This document shows positions 1-14,100 of a stretch of 64,000 nt of DNA, piece after piece. Under the pieces are notes generated by a model. It was not told where the DNA came from and searched no databases. It saw only the letters and a program-made list of their open reading frames with translations. The DNA lies in assembly GCF_035582795.1 (NCBI RefSeq), contig NC_134367.1, positions 51,987,562-52,051,561 on the forward strand, read 5' to 3'. A program made the translations under genes and the position numbers. Numbering within the stretch: the stretch's first letter is position 1; each line of letters begins with the position of its first letter. The stretch comes from Mycteria americana (Eukaryota; Chordata; Aves; Ciconiiformes; Ciconiidae).

Positions 1-3000
1 TAGGCCTACGGTTTTCTTACACATACGGTTCCAAATCCTAATTATTTTATTACTGAGATCAATGTATCTACCACATGTTTCTACAGGAGTGCTCCAGGTA
101 CCCATGGAACAGAGGGTGATACAGAAAGGTGCCCTTTAAAAAATAGTCCCAGAGCAGCTCAATCCTGAAGTCCCATTTCTGCCTCAATGAAATTTTGAGT
201 TCATGGGACAGAAAGATAAAACCTTGTTCTATATGTGATACGGAAACAACAGAACATGGAAGAGTTTAGATACATAAGGAAATATATATATAATCAGGGA
301 TGTGCAGGGAAGAAGTTATAATATGGGACACATTACAGACCTGAATAACGAAGAGAAGGAAAATGTCATCAGCAAGGCATACAAGAAAAGAACAAGCTAT
401 GTTAAAGTACTTCTGGAGCTGAGCCATCTAACAAACATGGGAAACATTCTGAGAGATAAAACGCTCCACAAAGCATACTGAGACAAAGTGTTTGTTTAGG
501 AGACGGGGGATTTTCTGCAGTACTGCAAGGTAAGTTCTGCTCCTCTTTTCAATGTTTTGGTTACTTTACAGCCACTTTAACAACTGACAATTTAATACTA
601 TGATCTTCTAAAACTGCTAGGATTATCAAAACCTCTAAAATCCTGATTTTAAATGTTCATAACATTTTAATTGAACTTCCAATGTCTTATAAACAGCGCT
701 TCCTACGCAGAAGAACAATGTGGTAACATTAAAACAGAAGCCTGAGTGACAGTAGAGCCAATGACATTAAAACAGATGCATCACTTTCTGAAATATTTTG
801 GAGAATTGCTTTTAATGTAGATAATTTAACATTAACTCATATTTACTGAGCTCCAATTAAATGTTGTAAACACTTTTTAAGCTGAAAAGTGAAATTTAAA
901 ATTCTTGCTAATTTATTACCCAAGGCATGCATTAGCAGCAATACCTCCTTTCTGAGCTAGGACTTAGCCATATTACAGGAAAGTATGTCAGCTGAACAGG
1001 CCAACCAGGAGTTGTCTGCTTCGGTCAATACTTGATTTTCACATGGAAGCTAAGAACATACACAACCTACCTAGGAAGAACAACTCTAAACTCTGCAAAA
1101 CAGTCAGGCTATTGGTTTATTTTTTACCCCAGTATCTGTACCAATACCGACAGTGCATAGCTGTTTCCTAGTCAGACTACCTCAACCAGCCAATATAAAA
1201 TTCTTGGGAGATGAAATATGCAGTCCTCCAGAATCCAGAGCAGGTTTGAGTTTTCTACTTAACATCAAATTCATGCTGTGACACCGTTATTCTGGAAAGC
1301 AAATTAACATTTTCTATCTTTTTTCCTCATTCTGAATCCGTGGACAAAGAAGCAGCACCGATAGGCTTGTATCTAATTGCTGGTGCAAAACTGTTCAGCC
1401 TACCATTTATTGATTCATAATGCTCTGACAGTCCTAGGAAAAGTTGTAACATATTTATATTTATGATTTTCATATGTAAATCATATATTAAAATAGGGCT
1501 TAATTACAACTTAAATTCCCCCTCCTCCCCCCATGATGAGGAGATACAGTACACAGCTTTCACTGTAGGATAAAGCTGATGAAAGTGATTAAAATAGAAC
1601 TTGCTGTACAGTTGCTCAGAACCACATTCTTGTTTTCTGCAGTTTCAGCATTTCCAGAACTTGCAGGAAGGCATAAATAGACTACAACAATGAAACAGAG
1701 CTCCACCAGAGATCTGAGACAATGTACGCAAATACAGGAACTTCCCTTTTTCAACTCTTGATAGTCCCTGATCCATATAATATCCTACATCAAAAAGTTT
1801 AGAAGATGTAAGTTGGACACAGGAAAATGCTAAAGTTGCCCTTGACTAAAATTTTAGTTTATATTCTCAGAATTTAATTGGACAGTGACTGTGATGAGGA
1901 TCACATTTACTATGTAATTGAAGAGAATGTCAGTACTCAAGGGGACAGAATTTAGGTTGCATGAATGATTTCAAACACAAACAGCACCCTGCATAAACTC
2001 CCACTAAGCTTCAATCCTGGAAACTTTGGCACTGCAGCACGACGCTGCTGCTGGTGCCTTGGGGTACAGGGATTACTTTACTCACAAGTAGAAGTTTCTT
2101 TACACATCACAGGCTCTTAAGACTCCAGAAATTCTAGTGAACAGCAACATTTATACCCATTTTCCAACTGTAATGTTCTTCCCCCATTTCAGCTCCAGGG
2201 GAAAGGAAAATCTACCATGACTATGTGACTACACTGCAGATTTGTGGACAGAGCCCAGTTTTACCCTCTTACACCTCCACCCTCACAACTGATCTGACAG
2301 CTCCCTCGTATTCCTAGGCAACGCCCGCAACTGCTGCACAGTTTCCAAAGGCATGTAACTGCACAAAGGGAAATCCTTCTTTTTAATACTTATACCTCTG
2401 ACAAATCTGAGTAGTAGTCATGGAAAAAAGAAAAGGCCTCTTGCGTAGTTCAACTGCTCCTACCAAATATCAGAAGACCTGCTGCAAAAAATAGATAGGC
2501 TCTCTCAAAGAAAAAGTCCTAACAATCCTTTCCAAGGAGAAGTTAGGGCACATCTATGCAGGTTTTGCACATAATTTTGTCTCAGTAATACAAAGCAATA
2601 CTAATTTAGAAAGAAATATGGCTATAAAACTCCCAAATGAAGACACAGTAATGACAAGACAAAAGTACTTCTATTGCTACAGTTTATAGCTGTGGATAAA
2701 ATGGAGCAGAATTTGTAGTGTGGAAATTTTAGACTGACAGAAACATTTCTGAGCAGTAGCATTATAAAACAGAAAAAAGAAAAGCCCTAGAAGGTGTAAA
2801 AATACCAAAACTTATCTTGATGCATGGCGATTTCCATGTTCTATTTGATCTATACGCCAACCAACCAACCCAAATTATTGAATCATGCACTTCTTCCTCC
2901 TAAATCGAATCATGTTCAGTGTTTTCTCCAGCTCTGATTTAGTGACCTCAAATATTAGATTAGTCACTTGTAATCTATCTTTTTGTTTCAAGTCTTTCTT

Positions 3001-4633
3001 AACTCTTAAGTACATTTACTTTTCGGGATTTCATTCTTTTCCTTCAGTTTTTCAATATGGAGAGGTTACAGCCACCTGTCTGCATAAGTAAAGACAGAGA
3101 GGAGGAGGTTTAAGCTACAGTATCAGGAGCTTTTACAGTGACTGAACAAACTGTTTACTCATTTTTGCCTTAGTTTCCACTTGAAGCAGAATGGTATAAC
3201 TCAGTCCAGTCCCTCTGTGTAGGAGGCAATTATTTATCAGCTTCCTTTTGGCAAAGATTTCTTTCACCTCTTATTTTAAGGCACTGAGGGTACCAAGGTG
3301 TTTCCTGCTCAGCCATTTATCACAGCAGACTTATGATTTATTTTAACAAGAAACACGAGATAAAAGGATATCACAGAAAGTGTAGTGCCCCACAGTACAG
3401 GGAATATAATTCTAATAGCCACCAAGACAGGGTTCCAACTCTGAATATTCTCCTACCAAAGCAAGTGCTGTTAATGCCACAGCATTGTACAGACTGCTGG
3501 TATAATTCAGGAATTGCTGCCCCCTCCCTATTCCCCCCAACTAGGCTATTCACAGTATTATGAACAAGTTATATCTAACCCCACAGAGATAACTGACAGT
3601 TTTTTATATATATATACACACCCACGTACAAACACTCCACACCACGTTACTAAAACTCTGGATTTCTTCTGTCAGGTCTCACCTTCTAACAGGTGTGTAC
3701 ATGCTGTTCCAAAAACTAGCCTGAAGAAATTAACTGCTATATGGCTTCCACCTCCATTTCTAGAATAAGATTCTTCACTGTAAGAAACAGTTAGCACCAG
3801 CTGATGAAGCTAATACTTTGGTTGAGCTTTGAAATTGGTACTAAGTTCACATTAACTTTGAAGTCACTACAGATTTGATAAAATCTATTCTTTATTTAGT
3901 TTTTAGTTGCTGACACAACAGATATGTTCCTACTTCCTCCAGGAGACATGTAATTAAATGCCAGAATTCATTAAATGTTTGTGCTCTGCCTATTCCCTGG
4001 GCTGCATGACGAAAGATCCTGGACAAGTGAGCATAATTGAAGCTAAACATTTCCCTCATTCAAGGAGAAAATTTTGGCCTCTATCTTCTAAAAGAAATCC
4101 AAACTTTTTAAAAAAACTTCACCTTTTCCTTGAAGATTTAAAAGAAGAAACGTACACACAAGAGAACTTTGCACTTTTTTCCCCTCTCAAATTTATCTTT
4201 ATTATTTGCAAACTACTGCATCCCCTCAGCATAAGGAATTAATCGGTTCTTCTCCGAGCTACCCAACCAATCCACTTTCCATTTTCCCAGCCAAACATCT
4301 GTACTTGCCCTCCCCCATCTGCTGTTTGTGATGAGTTAGTTTACCATCTCAATCGCTGCAACTTCCTTTCCAGTTTCACTAGACAATAGATTGGTGTTTT
4401 CCTGAATGAGGATGCCTTCCGTCTTTTCTATCACTCCATCTTTTCCCCTTCACTAAATTGAGGTGATAAGATGAAACACAACAAGCAGCGGCTTGTCTCC
4501 TCTGCTTAAAAAGAGAAATCTCTTTTGTTTAATTCTGGCTAATGCATACATGCTAGTTTTTCCAAGATTAAAACTAAGATATTAAAGAAATAGTAAGACA
4601 AATGCAAAGACAAGTCAAGCGCAAAGAGTCCAA

Positions 4634-4655
4634 ATATATATATATATATATATAT
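4634..4655. repeat. (AT)11 microsatellite
   Basis: A perfect dinucleotide run, followed by an A-run. Confidence 0.95.
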
Positions 4656-4952
4656 TAAAAAAAATACATGCTACATTTGCTCTAAAACAGACTAGAGAGA
4701 AGGCCATTTACAAGCAAGGCAAACACATTCCTACAAACCACTGTAACTATTGTTAAACGTTTACTTGGTTTTGCCTGTGTGCAGTGTTACCCAATTTGCC
4801 ATTTCCATTTTATTTAATAAATGTGATGAGATGCTACAGTACCCAATGTTGTCAATTCATAACATATTTTAGTCATATATGTATTGCCCATGTTATAAAA
4901 ACGTGTAAATGTAAGAATCTTAAATGAAAAATAAAACTAATCCGTAATACAT

Positions 4953-5800
4953 GAATCATAGAATCATTTAGGTTGGAAAAGACCTTTAAGATCATCAGGT
5001 CCAACTGTAAACCTAACACTACCAAGTCCACCACTACACCATGTCCCTAAGCACCACATCTACATGTCTTTTCAATATCTCCAGGGACAGCGACTCCACC
5101 ACTTCCCTGGGCAGCCTGTTCCAATGCTGGACAACCCTTTTGCTGAAGAAATTTTTCCTAATATCCAATCTAAACCTCCCTTGGCTCAACTTGAGGCCAT
5201 TTCCTCTTGTCCTATCACTTGTTACCCGGGAGAAGAGACCGACCCCCACCTCGCTACAACCTCCTTTCAGGTAGTTGTAGAGAGCGATAAGGTCTCACCT
5301 CAGCCTCCTTTTCTCCAGGCTAAACAACCCCAGTTCCCTCAGCCGCTCCTCATAAGACTTCTGCTCCAGACCCTTCACCAGCTTCATTGGCCTTCTCTGG
5401 ACACGCTCCAGCACCTCAATGTCCTTCTTGTAGTGAGGGGCCCAAAACTGAACACAGTATTCGAGGTGCGGCCTCACCAGTGCCAAGTACAGGGGCACGA
5501 TCACTTCCCTAGTCCTGCTGGCCACACTATTTCTGATACAAGCCAGGATGCCATTGGCCTTCTTGGCCACCTGGGCACACTGCTGGCTCATATTCAGCTG
5601 GCTGTTGACCAACACCCCCAGGTCCTTTTTCGCTGCGTGGCTTTCCAGCCACTCTTCCCCAAGCCTGTAGGTTGTTGCATGGGGTTGTTGTGGCCCAAGT
5701 GCAGGACCCAGCACTTGGCCTTGTTGAACCCCATACAATTGGCCTCAGCCCATTGATCCAGCCTGTCCAGGTCCCTCTGTAGAGAATTCCTACCCTCAAG
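4953..5800 (-). mobile_element. CR1 LINE 3' fragment, minus orientation
   Basis: The plus strand opens with AATCATAGAATCATTTAGG and TTGGAAAAGACCTTTAAGATC, the reverse complement of the avian CR1 3' terminus. The minus strand encodes the C-terminal part of the CR1 reverse-transcriptase protein in pieces: [11 protein letters not shown] and GFNKAKC; then [39 protein letters not shown] and [10 protein letters not shown]; then [10 protein letters not shown] and [12 protein letters not shown]. At least two frame changes separate these pieces, so it is dead. It is 5'-truncated near 5800, as is usual for CR1, and has no poly-A tail, also usual for CR1. Confidence 0.93.
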
Positions 5801-8800
5801 CAGAATCCTACAGGCTGAAGATCCAGAAGGTAATAAATAAAACCTACAACTTATTTCTGCAAGTCTCACTGTTTTGAGCGATTGCTGGGAGCCAAGAACG
5901 GACTAACGGATCAGACTGAGGAACAGAACTTTCCACACAGCAGACTCAACAGCTTCAAAACCAAACCACTCTACCATTTTATCATATTTATCTACATTAA
6001 AATGTAAGACTTAAAAGAATTGTCTTAGACTACAGTAAAACAAATTTAAATAACTCCTGCTTTCCTTGCATCTAATGGACATGGCTAAAATCTGAAGTGT
6101 ATTTCTTGGTAATTTTTTATTATTATTTGAATGGTATGTATGCAAATGGAACTATAAAACTCGTACCAATGGTTAATTCCAGATTGACCTGACTCAAACA
6201 AGGCTGCTAAACCATTTCTACATAGACTTTCAGTTCTGCTTTGTATAGGATCCTCTTTTGCCATTACCAGCACATCAGTGCCGTACAGCAATATGCAAAG
6301 GGTCGTGAAATTTAGCTACTAGTAGTCCATATTCCTCTCTAACCCTTCTCCCAGGAAGAGGACTGTATGTGTAATATTTTCTTTTCATATAATTTTTTAT
6401 TTATTTTTTAAATTAGAAGCAAGCTTGATGTGTTATTTTTTACACTTACAGGGGAAAAAGAACAGGTGGAAGTGTCCTTCAACAGACTTGTTTCCCCATG
6501 GGCATTTAATTCATAATCTAGAAACACTCACCTGCAAAATGAATAACTCTATGCTTCTGAAGTTCCCCCTATGCCTCAGGAATACAGTTTTCAATCACAG
6601 TCTTGGGTTTTGAGCCTTTTGCAATCTAAGGACTCCTTTTACAATGCTAAGCCTTGTGCATCTTTTAAGTATTGGAAATAATTGATGATCTGACAAAATC
6701 CAGGACTGCTCTACATATCAAAAAGAAAAAAATGACAGTTTTGTTGTTAGAGACAGATGCTACACTGTTTAGGTCAAATGTGAGGTGACCACCTCCCCGA
6801 GGAAAAAAAAAAAAAACCCACAAATCAACACTAAGCTCTTTGCTATCAGCATCTCTAGATACCCATCACCCACAATTACTAAAACTAACCTCTTCCTTTA
6901 CCAATTCTTCCAAGAATTGTGAAATACTATTTTAGTAACATATTCACCTCTGAAGATGAAAACTGGTCCAGGTTTTTTGAGGTTGAGATGGGAACAGAAA
7001 CCAAATCTCCTAACAATTCAATTTCTTAAAATCTTAGTGAAAGTAAACAAAACCAAGTAATTTAACAGAGCCTTCCACTTCTAGCTTTAAAAATGGCATC
7101 ACTTCTCTGATATCAAAACCTGAATTTGAGTTGGCTGGAGTTTTGTGGGGCAATGTTGCACTTATGTCAAATTTAGGGAAACAGCAGCATTTCAAACAGT
7201 AATACCACAACTGTGCAGAAGTAAGAGTCAGCAAACTCTCCAACAAGCACTACTCCTTTCTAGTGGATGATAAGATTCACTAAAAGAAATACGTTTCAAA
7301 TTAAAGCATTATCTATCATTATTTTCTTGCCCTGCTCCTTTTGCGTATACCTTGTCACTATAGCAGCTACTGCAGCAAACATGAGCATACAGTACTTAAT
7401 CAAGTATACAAGACTGATCTACTTTCTCCATGAGAAACAGTACAAAAGTCTTAAATCTCAGTAAGATTTTAAGTTAAGCTACATAAGAGAATTAAGGCTT
7501 TAACAGTGCTGGTTGCTTTTACTGAGAACTAATACACAGCATGCAAGGCACATGAGCTGGAAAGTCCTCCTGGGGCTGTGGATACAGATGAGTTCATGGC
7601 TGTTCACTGGGTCCTTTTTGCACAAAGGAGGACACAGTCTTTCATCCATGCCAGAAGCATCAGCTCCTTAAAATATCATTTTGAGATTTTGGTTCCACTT
7701 CTCCCCTCCTCTTTTTATTTATATTCCTCCTCACCTGAGGACCCAAAATACTGGGGAAGTGGTTTGGATGAACAGTCACAGCTATATGGGTATCCCAGCA
7801 GCTACGGGGTTTGCTTTTTGTTCCCCACTTCTCATTTCATATACGTAAGCAGAGCACTGAGAAAATCCATTTGGCCGCTAACAACCTCCTTGGGAACCTC
7901 AACAAGGTAAATCCTGTTAACAGGCACTTCACTCAGTGTCCCCTCATTTATGTTTTTGACCCTTGCCCTTTTTCTTTCTACTCGCAAGTGCAATCGTCCC
8001 CTGCCCCCAGCAATGTGGCTCACTATATTTTTTCTGTGTTTTTGAGGGAGGGCTACTCGTATGTTTGGGCAAAGGCACAGTCTAACAGGAACAGCCACCA
8101 ATACCAAAAGCCCAGGGAACAGCATAAGGTAGAAGTTTCACAGCCCACTTGCCTTGCTAACACACTCTTTGCTTGCCTCCAGCAATCTGCCACTCAGACT
8201 GAGCCAGAGGTGGGGCAGTGCATTTTATACCCTTCCAAAAACCTCTTCCAATTTGTATCTAGCTGTTGGAACCAGTATAATTCACCAGCAGCCATACTAG
8301 CCTACAGAAATAAAGTTCCAAAGTTTAGCTGTTCCTTATTTAAAAAAAAAAAAACCAAACAACTATCTCATTTTGCTTGCAAACTGCCACCCAATAATGA
8401 CATTGAAAGCTCTTTATTCTTTCATACGAGGAGGAAACAGAGCAATACTGTTCCCATTCTCTACACTACTGATTTTAATACTGTGCCATACCACTCCTTC
8501 ACAATTCTATTCCAACCTGACTCTCAGTCTGTTTAGTTTAAATATTTTCCATCCTTCTGGTCATCCTTACCCCACTTCTCCATTCGCTCTTCTTGTTATT
8601 CTACACTTTTTTTTTTTTTAAACTAGAATACACCTTGGATTAATTGTTACAATGTTTCTTTATTTCATTCTTTGTCTGCTATTTGACCAAGACTGGAACA
8701 GACAGATCTATTGTAATTTCACTGTTTTCTGAGTAGTAAACAAAAAGCACAGCCCACCGCAGTATGTAAAATGAGAATCTGTTTCCCCTCCCATGCATGT

Positions 8801-11000
8801 CTTGCACTTGTCAGTACAGAATGCCATCTGCTATCCAATCACACTTTTTGAAGCTCTCTGCTACCAGCTTCCAGTTTTACTAACCCACTTCGTATCAGCA
8901 AATATTTTAGGAGGTTAAGAGAATGTCACTTCAGATAACAAAATAAGAACTCTCAGAATTTCCTCACTAGCTTTTTTTCCCCCTGGAGAAAGGGAAGAGA
9001 TGAGTCCTTTATTCTGCAAAGGGGCTAAACAGCAACAAAAATGATGTAAAGGGAAGGGCTTTGTGTTAAGGCCCGCACTTTTCAACATAGGCCTATGTTA
9101 CAGGTTATGCAAGCGTAATGCTGGTAAGCCAAGGAAACGCTTAGTTGTTGTATCAGCCCTAAGGCACAGATATAAAAGGTTCTTCTCAGGACTTCCTACA
9201 GCTTACAAAAGAAAACTAGGGCTGAGGGAAGCAGAGAGAGAAGCCCCTTTCTTTAGCAGGTCTTCAGCAACCTCTGCATCAGTGAACAAGCTTCCCTCCT
9301 TCACGCAGCTATCCTTAATTACACTAATTTAAAAATATTCCAGTCACCAGTTATTAAAGTGAACATAAAAGAAATGAGGTTGCTAGCTCTCCCATTCCTA
9401 TCCACCAGCAAAAAGCCTTTCTCTACGGCAAAAGCCACCTTTACTTGTTATATAGCTTATAACTAACAAAAAAATTGAGATATCAACAATACCATTCCCA
9501 TTCCACTCCCCCATTTGCAACTGTTGAATTACATGGGTTTTTTGGGGTTTTGTTTGTTTTGGTTTAGGTGGGGGGTTTTTTGTTCCTTTTTTTTTTTTTT
9601 TACCACCTTCTGAGGAAGGCTTTTCTCAGCCACTTTTCTGGGTTAAGAATTTAAACAAACAAAATAGACTTGTACATCATAGAATTTAAAATATATTTTG
9701 CTGGTAATTCCTCCTTATGTGCAGGTGTTATTTCCTCATCACCACCCCAAAGAGCAAGAAATTTTAATGGGATAATGTGAAAACTTATAAAACCATCACT
9801 GGGGGGTGCAAAGATTTAAGAATGCAATGTTTAATGTTGATTAAGCAACACCAATAATGTAGCAAGGCTAGTCTTTTGAAAAATCTTGAAACATTATTTC
9901 TATATAGATAAGGAAAATATAGGTGCTTATTCAAAACCTGATTGGCAACTTAAGTATTACCAGCTACTGACTTTATCCATATTTAAACATACCAGAAGCA
10001 AAAACAATTACTCAGGGGAAAAAAAAAAAGCTGAACTTGGGTTTAAAGAGCTTTCTGGTAGTCAGCTTCTCTTGCCTTTAGTCTTCCCCTGATCCACTTC
10101 CCTTCTCATTCTCCTATGTATCTTTGCCTCTTCTTCCTGAAGGCAATAACCCCTATAGTCAATATTCCTGTATTTAGTGCTTGTCCAAACCCTTGTTACT
10201 TGATAAAAAACCACAAGTTCCTGCTTCACAATAGCTTTTCACAGCCTTCTGGTTCTGTATGCATCTCACTTGAACCACAACAAAAGTCGTATGTATTTTC
10301 CATATAATTTTCCTCCCTTGGATTTTTTTTTTTTTTGAGAGGAAGTAGGTTAATGAGTTCTGATGTATTCAGTTATGCCAGACACTTACTCAGCTGGAAC
10401 ATTCATTGCAGCTGATCAAATCTCTCATTCAGTTATGGTCTGAAGTTATTTTACATAGGACTTCACAACGTTTTAAGCCCTTAACTTTCAAAAAAATCCA
10501 AGAACATTCCAGATCTATTTAAATTGATTTAAATGAAAAAAAAAGCCATAGCTCACTAAGACACGATCAAGAATAGTAACTTGATATTTACAAAAACAAT
10601 GAAAGACATTATTGCAAGTGTAAACAAAATTTTACAGAGCAGACATAAAAACAGCTTTAAAAGAATAACTGCTTTCAGTATAAGCTGAAGTCAGTACATT
10701 ATAAAATCTGAAAAACAACTTTCAGCTGCAGTTAAGATCCAAGAAAGTTCTTCAATATCATATATACCCACCCAGAAAAACACAAACAACAGATCTAGAC
10801 AAGTCACACAGCCCTCATTGTAGTCAGGAGAAAAAAAACAAAAACAAAAACACAAAAACCCTGAATTCATTCCACTCATTTAGCTCAAGTATTACGGCCA
10901 TTCCAAAGAGGTTAACTGTGTTTGCTCAAGTTTATTTGGCTATTAAATGCAAGATAAAAGATCTCTAGATGAAATGTAAAACATTGTATCTTATTTTTAG

Positions 11001-11172
11001 GAAATAAACAGATTCCAGAGGTGTGTTCCCGCCCAGCCAATCCCGAGGCTGTCGTGCAGCTCTGCCACCTTTCCCAGCCCAATCGCAGCTCTGAAGGGAA
11101 ACTCGTTCTGCTGTTTGTCTCAGCGGTGCTGATGATGAATGGCTGCTTCAGGGGAAGAGATCAAGCTGTGTG
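11001..11172. promoter_or_regulatory. GC-rich CCAAT-bearing island in SESN1 intron 1
   Basis: In otherwise AT-rich intron, about 11025-11165 is GC-rich with several CpGs, a GC box (CCCGCCC), two CCAAT boxes (GCCAATCC near 11037 and CCCAATCG near 11078) and a nearby forkhead-like TAAACA. On the plus strand the block is also framed by TTTTTAG at 11000 and a donor-like GTAAAT at 11173. It could be an enhancer, an alternative promoter or an unannotated exon; none is proven. Confidence 0.35.
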
Positions 11173-14100
11173 GTAAATCTTTCTATTTGTTCCATCTGCT
11201 TTTCTATTTTAAACAGCTGCAGTGATCAGCCTGGCACCCTACATTAAGTACATGTGAATTTCATAAGAGAAAACATTTATGTAAGTGAAAACATGGCTTA
11301 CATTTGTCCTCCCGTTCTCAAACTGAACACTGAATTTCTGCAAGCAGCTGCAGAAATTTACTATTATTTTCTATCTACCTTCCAGAAAAGTATGGCCTAA
11401 CATGGCTTGATTTTACAGCTTTTAGAAGGTCTGCTTTGCAGTTATTGCCATCATCTTGAAATCTGCTTTCTCCACCTTTCTTCCTCCTCCTAGTCCCACT
11501 TTGCAATACGACTTGTAAGATGTCAGGAGACGTAATATGCAAGCAGAGTATGTTTATCAGAATATGCCCTTCAAATACACAAAGGCCTAGCATATAAGCC
11601 TTACTTATCTTGCAATTGTACTGAGGTTGTGCTAGCATAAGGTATGCCAATCTAGCCCGGCTCCAAAGGTCACCATTTTAAAGGAATGCTTTATAATACA
11701 GCCCATTACTGATTTCTAAGCTGAAGAGACTGGCAAACATACTGAGACAAGCAATGGGGTTTTTTTGTTTTGTTTTCAAACACCATTCTTGATTTGAGTT
11801 AAGCCCAAGCTTTCTGGCCAGTTCCCAGTTTGGCTGAATCCTGGTTTCCCTTATACTTTCAGTATGTTGTTCTTTGTATCCTGACATGCTGTGCAGCACT
11901 GCTGTGTTCTGCTAACCAGCTTCCTCACTTCTCAAAGCTAGCTACATTTCAATGGCCAGCAAAAAATGCTCAGTGTCTTGATGAGAATATCTACCCTACC
12001 CCCAAATTCAAACATTTTAGGACTCTAAGGAAGGAAAATGCAAGCAGGTGTGGATGCAAAGACTGTAAAATGGTTATTTTCACCTCCTTCTATTGCTCAT
12101 GCTCTATTTCTGTCCCCCAACTTAAATTCAGTTTCTTTGAAAGTTTGAACGTGTTTAGCCACTTCTGAATTAAAGAAAATTAAAAGTGAAATGAAATGGC
12201 AATAAAATGAGAACACTCACGTGCCAAGTCCTTGAAAGATCAAAGTCTCAATTATATTTCCGTCCCCTCCTTACAACAAACCAACATATAAAGTACTTTT
12301 CAACAGAAGGACACATGAATGTGAATGTAACACCAAGTTGGCAAAGGCTTCAGAAGTTAAGATATGATCTTAAAGGCTACCTACAATAGCTTTGATTAGC
12401 AGAATTTGAAGATGACAAGTTCACAGATACACTGTAAAACTTTGCAAATACAATGACTGAACACAAAATAACCACAATCTCAGTGTTAATCTCTTAGGAA
12501 GAAATCAAAATTATTTTATTAGAGAACTGTCTATTTGTATAGTTTATATTACTTCATAAGTTTCATTTTAGAGAAGATTGTCATCTTTAAATCAGTTTTA
12601 AGATTGTTAGAGAAACTTAGCACCTTTAAGAAGAATTCCAAGACAGGCATTGCAATCTTCTGTGTTCAGGCAGACCCAAACTGGAAATTTTGAATAATAT
12701 TCTAATAGTAACACAAACACAGTTCAGTCATGCTACCAAGGGGTTTTCTTTTGGTTCACCAGTAAGCACTGGAAAAATAGCACAAAAAGCCTCTGCACAA
12801 GCCTCTTGAAAAAGACACAAAGTAACCTAGAAGAAAAAAAAAAATATATATATATACTACTACACTTCTCTGCTTTCAGCTCTTAGAGCTGTATCTTAGA
12901 TTTATGCAGATGCTACTAAGTTGTCATACTCTGTCAAGGAGCTGCAACACTAAATTGTGACTTCCCACAGGCTGAGTTTTTCTTTCATTTGGAATTTCAG
13001 ACAGTTAAAACATTGTTTGCTTTATTTCCTCACCCCACCCCCCCACGTCCTGCCTCAGCAGTACCCTCTTCTATTACACTATCGTGCATCAGAGGGATGT
13101 ATCGTGCATCCTGCATGATGCAAGTATGTGCAATCTGGAAGGACTGTTATTGATATAGGCCCAGTATGGTACGTGCTTTATAGGTGCACAAAGTTAGATA
13201 AATCCTGTCTGTATAGTCAATACAGACATCAATAGCTTCATGTAGTAAGTACCAGTGGAACTGAACAGATGTTTAAAAAACAACGTGTTGATTTCATGAT
13301 ACATCAGTTGGCAGCATGAGATACTGTAGGAAAATAGTAAGATGATGGCAAAGTTGTAAGCAAGAGCAACGAGAAGACTTGATGAGAGACTAGGGAAGGG
13401 AAAGGCCAAAAGGATTTCCGTTTAGGATATGCTCACTATAGTACTCATCAAGTGCAGACATGAATTTGATCTATGCACAGACAGCTGAGACAGAAAATGG
13501 AATCTGCAAATCAGACGAGAGATGGTCTACCTCAAAGAAAATTAATAGGGAAAACATTGATGAGTTCGATGGTGTAGAGTAAGTATAAAAAAGTCTACAA
13601 CAATAATACTCTGCAAGTTTAACTAACATGGACATAGAGAATTTGCACAAAAATGCTACAGTTAAAAATCTGTAGTTAGCCTAGGCATAAAGGCGTTTAT
13701 TGAATGGATTTTACCATTCGCATTGCTTTCATTTCCAGATTCTGCCAGTCTAACATTTGCAGGTTCCACTCTTCCCTTACAATCACTGGCTATACAGCTT
13801 AGTGAAATGATCGATTGCTAACTGCCAAGTATTCTTGTGCCAAGGATATATGCTACTTCATTCCAATAACATGATTTTATTTGGTAGTTAGTACAAAATA
13901 GGCATTAGGGTTACGATTCACTACTTGGTTGTCTCAACAATCTAACACTGAACTTCTTTCTCCCTGCCATTTGGTAGTCAGACTATTAAAAGGCTAAAAC
14001 AGGCAAAAAGGTCCCAAAAACTTTTTCTACAGAAATCTGCATATTCCACAGGGCACTTTTCAAGGATGAGAACACCAAACAATCAGCCAGAGGTGCCTAA

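Noticed and set aside
1560..1754. Numerous 60-110-codon frames across the SESN1 and CEP57L1 introns
   Set aside because: Sizes expected by chance, with no recognisable protein similarity and no consistent splice context.
5064..5756. 230-codon plus-strand frame
   Set aside because: Antisense shadow of the CR1 reverse-transcriptase fragment on the minus strand.
9536..9600. GT-rich tract with several G-runs followed by a T-run
   Set aside because: Loops between G-runs are too long for a convincing quadruplex; simple low-complexity sequence.
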